Positions 12,801 through 21,966 of a stretch of 64,000 nucleotides of DNA are shown in pieces (position 1 is the stretch's first letter; every line of letters starts with the position of its first letter). Source of the stretch: Pisaster brevispinus (taxonomy: Eukaryota; Echinodermata; Asteroidea; Forcipulatida; Asteriidae); NCBI GenBank assembly GCA_023634235.1, contig JAMKCF010000014.1, positions 4,291,501-4,355,500 on the forward strand. The letters run 5' to 3'. The notes under the pieces were generated by a model, which saw only the letters and a program-made list of their open reading frames with translations, had not been told where the DNA came from and did no database searches. The position numbers were made by a program, and so were the translations under genes.

Positions 12801-15800
12801 AGACAGGCTGGTCAGGATGATTGAATCCTTGAGCAAGATACTCTACCATAATGTGTGTTCTTAGCTCAATAGTGAAGTGTCTTATCCTAGACTTGGCTTA
12901 TTCTTTTTTTCCTAGACGCTCAAGTGTCTGAACTCCAAGCTTCCATCCATGAGGAACGAGTCTTGTGCCCTACTGTATCTGATCATGAAGGAGAACTTTG
13001 AATTCACGATGAGGAAAGACTTTGTCAGAGTTCATCTTCAGGTCAGTATTCCAGCGCTTGCTCATGGGGCCGTTCCGTTGGACCGCCGGAATGTTCAATA
13101 ATACATATTCACTCTTGTAGGATTTCTCTCATACTCGGAAACAATGATGCGGTTCAGCCAAACCTTCTTGTGGTCCAGTGGAATGCGGGCTTATGCCTAT
13201 GTTCTTTTGTGCCTAGAATGTGCCCGACTTTTAAGATGCTCCTTTAGGAGAAACACACCGTGCAGATCACTTCCATTTATACTTTGGAGGTTTTCCCTTT
13301 TCAGGTGATTATATCTGTGTCTAAGCTGATCGGGGAAGCCAACAGCATCCGGTTCCAGGAGTCTCTCGCCATGATCAACAATTTTGCCAACAGTGACAAA
13401 ACAATGACCGTAAGTTGACATCACCCTTCATTAACCTTCTTTTTTTTTTTTCTATTTTGGGTTGAATGAAGATGAATTGACTAGAGCAGGATCTGAACCT
13501 GCTACCTCTGGATTAACATGCCGATGCTCTACCAACTGAGCTACCTAGCCCTAATGTTGGCGGTCTACCTATTTTGTTGATATCTTTGTTCGGGGGGGGG
13601 GGGGCAGTCAGAAGTCATTCAATCTGAAACAACTTTGAATGTTTGTTTTTTTCTCACAGAACACCCAGTTTCCCTCCCACGTACGAGATCTGACCAAGAA
13701 GATCCGCACGGTTCTCATGGCAACCGCTCAGATGAAAGAGCATGAGAAGGATCCCGAGATGTTGGTGGATCTGCAGTACAGCTTGGCCAAGTCATACGCC
13801 AGCACCCCAGAGCTGAGACGAACATGGCTAGAGAGTATGGCGGTCATTCACATCAACAATGGCAACTATTCAGAGGTAAGATCAGAAAACAGTATCTCAA
13901 GACACACCTATGTTTGTCTGAGACACACCCAAGCGTCCCACACAGGCCCCGCCCACAGTGAGACTTGGCCACACCCACAATAATTCGGATCCACACCCAG
14001 AGCGACTCCGAAGCACAAGTGCAGTATTACCAAGCCCAATTCTTAACATACCAAACCACACCTACAACTTTATCTAGCCACCCCTGCAAAATAAACAAGC
14101 CATCAAAACAGCCACATTTGGGCAACACCTAAAGCATGGGCAAGCATCGGACTGTTGCAAACACCACAGTACCTGATTTTTTGGAATAGCATTGTCAACT
14201 CGCACAAGATGGGCTCCAGGCAAAAGCTAGTCTTGGTTCCAAGATCTTCCATTTGTGAAATCACGAATACATGGAGTCACAAAAAACTTTATCACCGCTT
14301 GAGTGCGCTATATTCCTATAGCCGCTATCACCCCACAAACTGCTCCTGTGATAGTGGTAACAGGATTATGAGGCAGCCCAGCAATTGCGTCGCTTGCAAT
14401 CAGTCCAAAATGCTGCTGCGAGACTACTGACAGGTACAAAAATGTCTTCTCATATTTCTCCCATCCTATACAATCTACACTGGCTACCCATTAGTTTCAG
14501 AATTCAGTACACGGTTCAAAGCACTTCATGGTTCAACCCCCTCCCTACCTTCAGAGCATGCTTCAGCACCGGCATGTCAGGCCAGGTCTGAGGTCATCGG
14601 GCAGCATGCTGTTTGTTCCCCGGACTCGCCTTGCCACTTATGGTGATAGAGCCTTTTCTAATATTGCCCCCCGCCCCCCGCCTCTGGAACTCTCTGCCTA
14701 AATATCTTAGAGACACACATGACATTTCCCACTTCCAACAATCTCTTAAAACGCATCATTTCAGATTGGCCTAAGAACACATCTGAGAATTCTTTGATTG
14801 ACATAGACCGGCGCCTTTGAATGTTTCACAGAGAAAATGCACCATACAAATGCTGTGTTGTTATTATTATTAATATTTTATTATTGCATCTTTCAAGACC
14901 AGCATAACATATTGATGCTTCTTAATCTGGTTTCAGGCTGCTCATTGTAACATCCACATCGCTGCTCTCATCGCTGAGTACCTCAAGAGGAAAGGAACCT
15001 TCCCATCCGGCTGCGTGGCCTTCAAGGAAGTCTCACCCAACGTGGAGAATGAAGAGAAAGGAATGAAGGATGATACGGGATTAGAAGATGTACAGTACTC
15101 TGAGGTATAATCTCATTCTATCTAATCCCTTTTCAACAGACTTGGTAATCTCCGAATCTCCTGATCTCATAAAGAAACAAGAATCAAAGAGTAATACCCA
15201 ATATCATCCACTGTGGTTTTGAATGATAAACTATGTCAGCCTGCAATATGATATCATGCGGTGAATGCGTCCACACAGTACATTACACAGTTTGTTCTGT
15301 GCACAGTGGTCCTACCGTACACAACTTGTGCAATTGATTTATTTTTGAATGTTTGGTCAATTTACAAACGATTGTTACCGAAAGTAGTAGAGTGTATGTT
15401 TCTTAAACACTGACGTGCATTATTGCTTTCTTTGCATCAACCAGCAAACGTTACTTCAGCAGTTGGAGCGTTGTGCCGAGGGTTTACAGAAGGCAGAGAG
15501 ATACGAATCTATGGGAGCTCTCTACAAGCTTATCATTCCATTCTACGAGAAGCAGCGAGACTTCCAGGTACCAGACAATTAGAACCTTTATTTTATGTTG
15601 CCATCTTGGTTTTGTGTCATTTAAATAAATGTGAACCAAACTGAGGTTGTAGTCGAAGTAGTCTGGACCCCTTTTTTGGTATAGCATAATTTGGGATTGA
15701 TCATTGAGACTTCCAGTTACCAGACAATCCTCATCTCTATGGCGTGCAGCCATCTTAGGCTTTATTTCATTTAAATCAGTGTTTCAAAGTGAGGCTGGAG

Positions 15801-18800
15801 GTCAAAGTAGTCTGGATCCCTATTTGGAATGTTGCGATTTGGTATTGATCAATCTATTCTAATAGAAGCAATGATACTTCCAGGTACCAGACAACCCTAA
15901 CCTTTATGACATGCATCCATCTTGGTTTTACTCCATTCAAAGACAGTGCTATCAAACTATTTATTACTATTTTTTGTTGCTGTATTCTGTTTGCAACACG
16001 TGATTTGATTCAGTAGATGTCATTTGTGAAATTTTCCTGTAGTGAAATAATTGATTTTGTTGATTTTGTTTTGATGCAGCGTCTTGCCATGGCGTATGGT
16101 AAGCTATGTGAAGCCTACAAGTCTGTCATGAAGGTCACCAGCTCAGGACGCCGACTTCTGGGACAGTATTTCAGAGTCAAATTCTTCGGTCAGGTAAACA
16201 AAAATGATCATCTGTTTCAACTTTTTTGTTTTCTCTTTCTCTGCATTGTGAGTAAAAGTTGTATAGCAGAGCTGCCAACTCTCCCTGATTCTGCAGAAAG
16301 TTTCCTGAAAACAGACCAGTCTTTCTATGTTCTGATGAACAAATTTGAAGATCTCCCTGATAATGGACACTTTTTTCCTGTTATGTTGAATGTAATTCTA
16401 AATAGCTCCCTGATTGTTGTACAAAATCTCCCTGATTGCAAGATGCAGCTGTTGGTGGCTCTGATATAGAACCCCTCTTGCTTTGGCTTCACACATGGCT
16501 TCAGTCTGCTCTTGATCTGTTATTTTGAAAAATAGTATTAGCTGTTGCAAACTGCTTACCAACCAAAAGGACCTAGCAGAGTCTTTCTTGAAGGCTAAAT
16601 GATCTGTTATTTTAGTAGAGAAATTTCATGTAAAGATACAGCAAATATTTAAACACGTGCATGTCACCTGTGAGGTGCACTGCACATTAAAACCAAATCT
16701 TACTCCCAAAATGGCGACGTGTCATGGCTGAGCAGTTAAGAGAACAATCTTGCTTAGCAGAAACAGGTTACCAGCCAACATCTCATAAAGTTTATGTATT
16801 TGTATGGAGATTGCAAAAGTTGTTAAAACGGAAAACTTTTTGTATAGAACTTTGAGGAGGACGACGGTAAGGAGTTCATCTACAAAGAACCTAAGATCAC
16901 AACCCTCGCCTCCATCTGTGAGAGACTCCTGACTTTATTCTCGGATAAATTCGGCAAGGAGAACGTCAAACTTATCAGGGACTCAACAAAGGTCAGTTAT
17001 TATTCCTTATAACACTGTCAATTCATGGATGATTCAAACAGTGCCTATCAGAAAAGTAGAAATTTGTTGAAAGGATGGTTTAAACATACCTGTAGACAAA
17101 AGAAAAATGGAAAGCGAATACACAGTCAACCCTCCTACTGTCTGACCATTCAATATCATCCACATTGTTTTGAATGATAGATAAACTATGCCAGCCTGCA
17201 GTATGATATTATGTGGCGAATGCATCTACACAGTACACAGTTAACCTTCATACTGTGTGACTACTCAATATTATCCACTGTGGTTTGAAAATGATAGATA
17301 AACTATGCCAGCCTGCAGTATGATATTATGTGGCGAATGCATCTACACAGTGCACAGTTAACCTTCATACTGTGTGACTACTCAATATCATCCACTGTGG
17401 TTTTGAATGATAGATAAACTATGCCAGCCAGCAATCTGAGAAATTGTTGGGATGCATCTACACAGTACACATTTACAATCCTCCATGGTTCTGTTCACAG
17501 TTATGTGCCACCACATGCAACTCTTACAGTTGATTGAATGGTTTTAAATGGTTGGTCAACTCACTGGCATGATGTTCTAAAAACTCCCAAATTATTCTTC
17601 TCAGGTGAACGCTGACGAGCTTGATCCCAAGATTGCCTTCATCCAGTTGACCTTCGTCAAACCGTACTTTGACGACAACGAGCTCCAAGAGCGGCAGACG
17701 AGCTATGAGAGAAACAACAACATCCGACGCTTCATCTACGAGACGCCGTACACAGAGGGCGGCAAAGCACGAGGCTCTGTGGAGGAACAATGCAAACTCA
17801 AGACAGTCCTGACAAGTAAGATGTGCATTCTGTAATGGAGTGCACTAGTTGAAATGTCGAAAATAAAGCAGCAGAGAAATTTCAGTGCCATCGTTTCTCT
17901 AAAAAGAAATGAATGACATGGTGTACCTGCAAGATTCAACCTAAATCTGTCTTTTAAGACAGATTTAGGTTAAAACCATTCAGAACCTTGAGTCCATCAT
18001 TAAAACTTACCAGAATTTTTATGTTCATTTAGGTCGTTTTCATTTATTTCTTAAATTTCGTGTTACAGAAATTGCATTTTGTTTGTATAGCTATTGTGGA
18101 GGTTTGTGTTTTCCAATCATTATTGCCAACTGGAGACTTGGAACAAAAGGGTTATGGTAAATGTGCCACCAGTGTGTCCGACCGGGTTCCTCCAATCAGG
18201 ATGTTTGAGCGTGAAACCAGGCTCTCTGTTTCTTATCACCCATACACTCTCGCTGAGATGTAGAACAAGGAGCCATTCTAACAGCTTTAATCCACGTACT
18301 GCATCTCTTTGGAACTCCTTGCCTGGTGCATGTTTCCCTCCGTCCTACAATCTAGACTGTTTTAAGAGGAATATCAATTCCTACCTTCAGCTCCCCAAGT
18401 TATTTTCATCTTAAATAGTTTATTCTTGTAGCCCCTTAACCAAGAGTGGCTCTTAGCCTTGTTTGGGGCAAACTTGCATAGAAAAATAAGAACAATTAAA
18501 AAAAAATCTCATACCTCAGAAACATGTTTGAACTTGAAAAAGTAACCACATCTGTGTCATCTTTGTTTATTTCCAGCGTCCCATGCCTTCCCATACGTCA
18601 AGAAGCGCATCATGGTGGTCTACCACCAACACCAGAAACTCAACCCCATCCAAGTTGCCATCGACGAAGTCAAAGCCAAAGTACTGGAACTAAATGATGT
18701 CCTCATCGCGGATATCACAGACATGAAACGGTTACAGCTGCTGCTGCAGGGATGCGTCAGTACACAGGTAAGGCTGAACGTAGCTAACAACTGTTTCATG

Positions 18801-21438
18801 TATGGGGTTATTGCTGAAAACAGGCTCTGTCAGATTTGTTGCTTTATTTGCAGTTGATATGAAAGAAATGCTGTAATTTCAACAACCATCCCCATAGCTT
18901 ACCCACTGCATGCATCGGTAGGACTAACCAATCTTCTGATAGTAAACTGCACATGTACGACATTGGTAATTGTCAGAAACTAGAGGAAGCTAGTCGAAAC
19001 GTTGAGACCAATAAAGAACTTACTCCGTGGCAGTGAAGTTAATAACGAGAAGTGCCCTTGATCCACTAAGCGAAAGTAGTAGTCCCGGCCGATTTTCTAC
19101 CCTCCGCCCAGGTAGTAGCTAATAAGCTGGACAGTTCTTTTCAGATCTAAGTAGTCTCCCGAAGTAGTCTCCCGAATTCCAAAATCTACTCCGCGGCAGT
19201 AGGATACAAATTTTAAAAAGACCTAGTTCCCTAAGAAAAAATCTACACAGCTAGTAGATATACACATGGTGTTACCGCAAACGGAATATACAACGTCTGA
19301 GACTAATATCCGCACTTTGTGTGACCCAACATTTACATGAAATAACAACCCTGTGAAAGTGTTAGGCTCAATCGGTCGTCAGAGTCACGAGAAAATAGTT
19401 TGTAAAAAAAACCTTGTGTGTTCACTGTTTAAGAACATAAAGTTTTAGTCTTGTGAGACAAAAGCTAATTGTTTCACTCATTTCAAAAAAAAAAAGCTAT
19501 ACCATTCAAAGCAAACATAGTACAGGGGAAGTTTCCCACAATGACCATCTTTATATTATGCAAATTATGTGCAAACCTGTGAATATTAATTTTTTTAGTC
19601 TTACCAATGTACTGCTCAACCCTTTCAAATGGCACTATTTCATTCCTGACATTAAACACAATTAATTTGAAACGGCTCTTTTGTTAAGTTTCAAAAAGAA
19701 TCATTATTGTTATTTTTATTATTTATTCAGCCAACAAATGTCCAAAAAAACTAAATTTACCCAATCGTTTTCCTTGTGGTGTATTACTTGATATTTCAAG
19801 TAAAAAGTCACATCCCCTTAAGATGATCTCTCTGCTGCTGCTTCCCAGGTTGTACCATAAACTTGGGTGTGATCCCTGGCTATACAGCAGTTAATAGTGG
19901 AATTGCTTCTGACTAGCACCCCCGAACAAAGATATTGACAAAATTAGGTTTAGACAGCTCAGTTGGTAGAGCACTGGCACTTTAATCCCGAGGTCGTAGA
20001 TTCAAGTCCCACTCTAGTCAACTTTTGAAACCTTTGTATTTCCGAGTCATGAATATAAGGAGTTGAACTGTGACTATCTTTGGTTGATTTCCTCCTAGGT
20101 GAATGCTGGACCTCAAGCCTACGCCGTGGCATTCTTAGGTAAAGGCAAGGAGGATAAGTGGAGGACACAGGACGTCTGGGAACTCAAACAACTCTTCAGG
20201 TAAAAAAACACAGATATTTCAGCCTCACTTCAAATTATAATAACTATCCTGAAACCAGAAACACTTTCGGATAGTACATTTGGCTGTGGCTATGACCAGA
20301 GCCCAATTTCATTGAACTGCTTAAGCAGAAAATATTGCTTAACATTTGTCTGCTTAGCAAAAAAAAAACAGGATACCGGTCATAGATGTTACATGTGACA
20401 TGGTATTTCGGCTGGTAACCATATTTTAGTTAGCATAATGTTCTAGGGGTCTAGCTACTTTTTCTGCTTTTAAGGACTCTATGAAATTGCGCCCTGATTA
20501 CTGCAAGGGCCTATTCTCTTTAGCCATAGCCATAGCCGAAGTCACTTCGTTCGGACACTGCCTTAAACACACTCGGACTGCACCCCACTGGCGTCTCTGG
20601 CTTTGGCTGTGGCTAGATGACTGCAAAGGTGCATTCTTTAACATTGTATCTACAGCTAACAGCGATAGCCAAGCCAAAGTCACATCATTAGGACACTGTA
20701 CTGTCTTAAATTCCAATGCCCCCATTCCCCATGGGGGGTTTAACCTCCCATATCCAATCCCCCAGCCCCGCCCCCAGTAGGGTTTACTCTCTCACAATAA
20801 AATCATTGGTGTCGTTTTACTGTCATAACAAATCTTTTTTTATTTTTTTTTTATGACAGGGAATTTGTTGAGGTGTGTGGTAAAGCATTAGACGCAAACG
20901 CTCGCTTGATCAAAGAGGACCAATATGAGTACCACGAGGACATGGTGCAGAAATACAAGGCCATGGCCGTCATGTTGTCTGACCTACAACAAGAGCAGGT
21001 AAAGCCCTTCTGAACGAGATGAATTTTGCGGGGAAAATTGGGTTGACGGCTTTGTGAAATTGGGCCAAGGGGTTTGGCTACAGTTCTGGCTCGGGCGCTG
21101 TTGGTTAATTTAAAAACGTGCATCTTTGGCACTTGACTTCAAACACTGGCTTGAGCCGAGTATTAAAAAAGGGACTGTGTCTAATGAACATGGAGTATCA
21201 ATACCATGTGACAAAGTTATCAACCAATGGCAAAGCGGTCAGCTGAAACGGCAGCGTGCACGAACTGCTTCAAAGCAGAGATGACTACACACACACAGCG
21301 TTCTTAGAGTTGTATTCTTGCCTTGTGTATGAATCTTTTTGATTTTCGTTTTCTTTCCTGTCGTAGCCCAAGGAGCACGAACCAGCTGGTAGGAGGGTGT
21401 CTGGTCATTTCTTCAACGCAATCAGTGGGACGTCGTGA
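3561..21438 (+). CDS. DOCK9: DOCK-D (zizimin) guanine nucleotide exchange factor, 3' part, 19 exons
   Basis: DOCK-D proteins (DOCK9/10/11) activate Cdc42 and, for some members, Rac at membranes through their DHR2 domain. Exons seen, each with AG and GT borders and matching phase: 3561-3884, 4630-4696, 5706-5759, 10541-10647, 11447-11562, 12050-12187, 12552-12608, 12916-13041, 13305-13409, 13660-13875, 14937-15104, 15445-15567, 16080-16193, 16848-16991, 17605-17815, 18577-18767, 20099-20199, 20860-20998, 21367-21438 (stop TGA). The joined frame gives about 856 residues without a break. Family hallmarks are [64 protein letters not shown] and a C-terminal FNAISGT. These resemble DOCK-D more than DOCK-C (DOCK6/7/8), which lack the VEEQCK and FNAISGT forms. 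PH and DHR1 domains must lie left of the window. Which paralogue it corresponds to, or whether it predates their split, cannot be decided here. Confidence 0.95.
4130..4410. repeat. 96-bp tandem repeat, three units
   Basis: Three near-identical units, each containing GTAGGTCTGAAGAT, GTGTAGAGAAGATGATG and TTTTAGATGTGGGAGGAAAA, are spaced exactly 96 bp apart. Because 96 is a multiple of three, the minus strand carries a 123-codon open frame with a 32-residue repeat; this is not considered a gene. The unit is the tail part of the SINE that follows at 4395-4540. Confidence 0.9.
4395..4540 (-). mobile_element. tRNA-derived SINE (family with GGTTCAAATCCCACC box), copy 1
   Basis: The reverse complement carries CTTTCACCTCAGTGGTCCC followed by a GGTTTGAATCC-like box B and the GGGTTTTCAGTTCCTACC tail. 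The same order is found at 62690-62890 (+) and 27420-27600 (-). Confidence 0.7.
4630..5759 (+). CDS. DOCK9: DOCK-D short exons 4630-4696 and 5706-5759
   Basis: Two small exons encode [18 protein letters not shown] and then [17 protein letters not shown]. The phases agree: G|AG gives Glu, GA|A gives Glu and AG|A gives Arg. They correspond to the FTYWNKA...VCLHQFQYMGKRYI block of vertebrate DOCK9. The intron between them contains a LINE fragment and a SINE. Confidence 0.88.
4771..4868. mobile_element. Fold-back MITE family M2, half copy
   Basis: Contains GGCCCAATTTTTATAGAGC and TTGCTTAACAACTTTCTGCT, then breaks off where the LINE fragment begins. Related copies: 20298, 22453, 30905, 33535, 35905, 52692, 57620. 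Confidence 0.65.
4875..5420 (+). mobile_element. CR1/L2-like LINE, 3' end fragment
   Basis: Broken reading of the C-terminal reverse-transcriptase tail. ACACCTATCTTA and CACTGGCTCCCAATCAAA-like words match the ITPIL...LHWLPIK block. It is followed by CCTCGTTCTAAACACAGAGA and TCTTTGGAATGGTCTTCCAC (LWNGLP) and a Lys/Phe-rich end. It has frameshifts and is not functional. It lies in the intron between DOCK exons 4630 and 5706. Confidence 0.7.
5421..5675 (-). mobile_element. tRNA-derived SINE (GATAGCTCAGTTGGTAGAGCG family), with internal palindrome
   Basis: The reverse complement of 5450-5516 gives TAGCTCAGTTGGTAGAGCGC (box A) and GGTCGTTGGTTTAAGACC (box B). The body matches 53640-53930 (-) and 19735-20035 (+). 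Unlike the other copies it folds back on itself: 5561-5594 is a perfect 34-bp palindrome centred on GAAGCCATGGCTTC. Confidence 0.8.
7875..8060. repeat. Direct duplication, about 110-bp unit
   Basis: ACTCTGATTATGGTGGTA, CGCCTGATCCCATGTAAAGC and CAGTCCTCAGTC occur twice, about 107-110 bp apart, with few differences. Confidence 0.85.
8155..8400. repeat. Dispersed repeat with CTTATATAGCGC end
   Basis: TAATAATAACCAGTTCTTAT followed by ATAGCGCATTTTACAATAAC. The same junction (AATAATAATACTTGGTTCTT, ATAGCGCTTTATCACACCC) is at 32650-32720. Such ATT-repeat ends are typical of L2/CR1-type LINE or SINE 3' ends. Confidence 0.55.
8430..8462. repeat. (GTTT)n microsatellite
   Basis: Eight or so TTTG units in a row with one interruption. 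Confidence 0.9.
8870..9150 (-). mobile_element. tRNA-Leu/Ser-like SINE, copy 1
   Basis: The reverse complement carries a tRNA-like head and a long conserved body that includes ACGTCCCATCCGAAGGATGA and GTGTATTACACAAAACAGG. It is homologous to 32805-33085 (-) and 37196-37480 (+). It is more diverged than those copies. Confidence 0.75.
9290..9640. mobile_element. MITE with GCAGAGCTGCCAAC terminal inverted repeats, left end tandemly duplicated
   Basis: 9461-9639 begins GCAGAGCTGCCAGCTCTCCC and ends GTTGGCAGCTCTGC, an inverted pair. The left end plus flank (TTTCTTGAAATCTTTCTC, AGAAGCTTTGA, CTGCAGAGCTGCC) is repeated about 113 bp upstream at 9290-9402. A second copy of the element is at 16266-16463. 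Confidence 0.8.
10541..10647 (+). CDS. DOCK9: DOCK-D exon (basic/Ser linker, [11 protein letters not shown])
   Basis: The acceptor is CCCTGCAG and the donor is CATAG|GTAACA. In the frame fixed by the neighbouring exon it reads [20 protein letters not shown], matching the KSQTLPVSRNR segment of DOCK9. A 124-codon reading that extends past the donor to 10898 is intron read-through. Confidence 0.85.
11447..11562 (+). CDS. DOCK9: DOCK-D exon with tandem alternative acceptors
   Basis: The exon encodes a helix with [15 protein letters not shown], equivalent to LLEANIATEVCLTALD of DOCK9, and ends TTC AAG|GTAGGT. Two acceptors lie 15 nt apart in the same frame: GTGCAG ending at 11446 and TTAGCAG ending at 11461. 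Choosing the second would remove five residues (VFALA) and still join correctly to the preceding G. The 3' end of this exon is tandemly duplicated in the following intron. Confidence 0.85.
11499..11850 (+). repeat. 98-bp tandem duplication of exon 3' end plus 5' splice site, four copies
   Basis: Copy 0 is the true exon end and intron start (GCAGAAGTGGGATTGACT, then TTCAAG|GTAGGT, then AGTACACTGTTCAAT). Copies start near 11597, 11695 and 11778. Copy 1 keeps an open frame ([20 protein letters not shown]), but its donor reads GAAGGT. Copy 2 lost the exon end. Copy 3 keeps CACTTCAAG|GTAAAG, a good donor. Confidence 0.88.
12050..13409 (+). CDS. DOCK9: DOCK-D exons 12050-12187, 12552-12608, 12916-13041, 13305-13409 (helical repeat region before DHR2)
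   Basis: Four consecutive phase-0 exons encode the armadillo-like helical segment preceding DHR2. Recognisable blocks are [36 protein letters not shown] and [18 protein letters not shown], which parallel NPLMKKVFDVYLCFLQ, SKLSSIRTEASQLLYFLMRN and GTRFQQSLSIINNCAN of DOCK9. All four have standard GT donors, and intron lengths are short (about 260-360 bases). Confidence 0.9.
12733..12900 (+). mobile_element. tRNA-Leu/Ser-like SINE, partial copy
   Basis: GAGGCTGAGTGGTCTAGTGC (box A-like) and GTGGGTTTTGAATCCCAGAC (box B-like) with a short decayed body, in the intron before exon 12916. Confidence 0.6.
13452..13620 (-). mobile_element. tRNA-derived SINE (AGCTCAGTTGGTAGAGC family), partial copy
   Basis: The reverse complement gives GGTAGCTCAGTTGGTAGAGC and CCAGAGGTAGCAGGTTCAGA. 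The body ends at a poly-G run (13592-13603). It sits about 40 bases upstream of the exon at 13660. Confidence 0.75.
13660..15567 (+). CDS. DOCK9: DOCK-D exons 13660-13875, 14937-15104, 15445-15567 (DHR2 lobe A)
   Basis: These exons open the DHR2 domain. They encode [55 protein letters not shown] and [15 protein letters not shown], all close to DOCK9-11. Lobe A is the tetratricopeptide-like dimerisation lobe in solved DHR2 structures (family knowledge). The donor at 15105 is GTATAA, weaker than its neighbours. A LINE fragment lies in the 13876-14936 intron. Confidence 0.92.
14370..14880 (+). mobile_element. CR1/L2-like LINE, 3' fragment
   Basis: Readable pieces in shifting frames are [33 protein letters not shown], then TCTGGAACTCTCTGCCTAAA (LWNSLPK) and a final HFRLA. 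It ends with an ATT microsatellite, as CR1/L2 3' ends do. The last part of the RT domain and the 3'UTR are present with frameshifts. It lies in the intron before exon 14937. Confidence 0.85.
15180..15400 (-). repeat. 116-bp dispersed repeat, single unit
   Basis: AATATCATCCACTGTGGTTT, TGTCAGCCTGCAATATGATA and TGAATGTTTGGTCAATTTAC match the unit and end of the repeat at 17100-17590. Confidence 0.7.
15559..15960 (+). repeat. Tandem copies of exon end GACTTCCAG|GTACCAGAC with intron sequence
   Basis: The true donor at 15567/15568 (GACTTCCAG|GTACCAGACAA) recurs at 15708 (GACTTCCAGTTACCAGACAA, donor destroyed) and at 15875 (TACTTCCAGGTACCAGACAA, donor intact). Each copy is followed by related sequence (GCCATCTTGGTTTT, TCATTTAAAT, AAAGTAGTCTGGA). 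A reverse-oriented relative without the exon piece is at 1640-1740, so part of the unit is a dispersed element. Confidence 0.8.
16080..17815 (+). CDS. DOCK9: DOCK-D exons 16080-16193, 16848-16991, 17605-17815 (DHR2 lobes A/B)
   Basis: The frame reads [18 protein letters not shown], then [16 protein letters not shown], then [20 protein letters not shown] and [18 protein letters not shown]. The acidic insert present before the FFEDEDGKEYIYKEP block in some vertebrate DOCK9 isoforms is absent, so the FGQ|NFEEDD junction is the short form. The last exon ends in phase 1 (ACA A|GTAAGA). Confidence 0.92.
16266..16463. mobile_element. MITE with GCAGAGCTGCCAAC ends, copy 2
   Basis: GCAGAGCTGCCAACTCTCCC at the left; an internal TGTTCTGATGAACAAATTTG and TTGAATGTAATTCTAAATA are shared with 9461-9639; the right end GTTGGTGGCTCT is mutated. 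Confidence 0.8.
17100..17590 (-). repeat. 116-bp dispersed tandem repeat, three units
   Basis: AAACTATGCCAGCCTGCAGT and TGTGGCGAATGCATCTACAC recur at spacings of 117 and 116 bp. The right end GGTTGGTCAACTCACTGG also occurs at 12250 and, inverted, near 2430, and may mark the end of a mobile element carrying the repeat. Confidence 0.85.
18130..18480 (+). mobile_element. LINE 3' fragment (second non-LTR type)
   Basis: An open reading gives [20 protein letters not shown] and [17 protein letters not shown], the usual end of a LINE reverse transcriptase ORF2. It ends with a stop at about 18412 and then GCCCCTTAACCAAGAGTGGC. The frame differs upstream, so it is broken. Confidence 0.75.
18577..20998 (+). 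CDS. DOCK9: DOCK-D exons 18577-18767, 20099-20199, 20860-20998 (DHR2 lobes B/C, catalytic part)
   Basis: These exons encode [54 protein letters not shown] and [18 protein letters not shown]. In DOCK9 structures the lobe-C alpha10 loop carries a valine nucleotide sensor that expels Mg2+. The matching segment here (GCVSTQVNAGP) keeps valines, so catalytic competence is expected, though the exact sensor residue was not verified. Phases 1, 0, 2 and 0 all agree. The exon at 20860 follows a long T-rich tract ending ATGACAG. Confidence 0.92.
18960..19440. repeat. Mosaic of dispersed repeats
   Basis: ACATTGGTAATTGTCAGAAA and CCGCACTTTGTGTGACCCAA are shared with 32500-32600. CACATGGTGTTACCGCAAAC matches the end of the 200-bp palindrome at 61901-62100. 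TCCGCGGCAGTAGG and related ACTCCGTGGCAGTGAAG are internal. Confidence 0.6.
19735..20035 (+). mobile_element. tRNA-derived SINE (AGCTCAGTTGGTAGAGC family), nearly full, opposite orientation
   Basis: Contains GACAGCTCAGTTGGTAGAGC and GGTCGTAGATTCAAGTCCCA, preceded by ACTTGGGTGTGATCCCTGGC, which is the reverse of the body at 53880-53910. It ends about 65 bases before the exon at 20099. Confidence 0.8.
20298..20495. mobile_element. Fold-back MITE family M2
   Basis: GCCCAATTTCATTGAACTGC at the left and GGACTCTATGAAATTGCGCC at the right, with TGCTTAAC..CTGCTTAGC and GGTAACCATATT inside, as in the other M2 copies. Confidence 0.8.
20505..20700. repeat. Repeat of GGCTATGGCT type (fold-back relative)
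   Basis: TAGCCATAGCCATAGCCGAA and GGCTTTGGCTGTGGCTAGAT resemble the arms of the elements at 28738-28855 and 51669-52345. Confidence 0.5.
21367..21438 (+). CDS. DOCK9: DOCK-D terminal exon with shortened C-terminus
   Basis: After CGTAG the exon reads [19 protein letters not shown] and ends SGTS-stop (TGA at 21436-21438). Vertebrate DOCK9/10 have the same F-N-A-I-S-G-T block but continue about 15 residues to a hydrophobic end of the SSVV type. Here translation stops one residue after the block. Confidence 0.88.
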   Translation, partial: PKEHEPAGRRVSGHFFNAISGTS

Positions 21439-21960
21439 ACACCAAACGCTGGTTCATGTAGACTTCAATCATATACGCAACTACAGTAACTATGTCGGCT
21501 GGTAAACGGCATGTCAGTATGTTATGTCAAACTAATGGATACCGGGCATTGAATCAGACATACGTCCTACACTGTAGTCAGAGTTAAGCGACCTATAAGT
21601 TTTATGACCTGTTAACGTCAGTGACCTTCGCAACTACATTTAATCATCAAGACAGTATGTTGAGTTAGCTGATGGTGGGGAACCAGGTTACTTTCTCAAG
21701 TTTGTCTCCTGCCAGTGGAGTCACTAGGGAAACTAGTCTTCTAAACTGGTTTAGTTAACTAATTTTACTAACTGGTAAGGTAATTAAACCACTCTGGTTA
21801 GGTTAGGTTGTCGGAAAACAGAGACTATTAAACTGGTGACAAATTCTCTGTGCCATACGGTTACAGTTTGTCACATATTATCTTATGTCAATTATATGAT
21901 TGGATTTTGGGGGTTTAAAGTAAAATTTGTTTAATGTATTGAAGAAACATTGTGAAAAAA

Positions 21961-21966
21961 ATTAAA
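21961..21966 (+). terminator. Candidate poly(A) signal ATTAAA
   Basis: The first ATTAAA variant after the DOCK-D stop codon, 523 bases downstream. No supporting GT-rich element was assessed. Confidence 0.35.
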
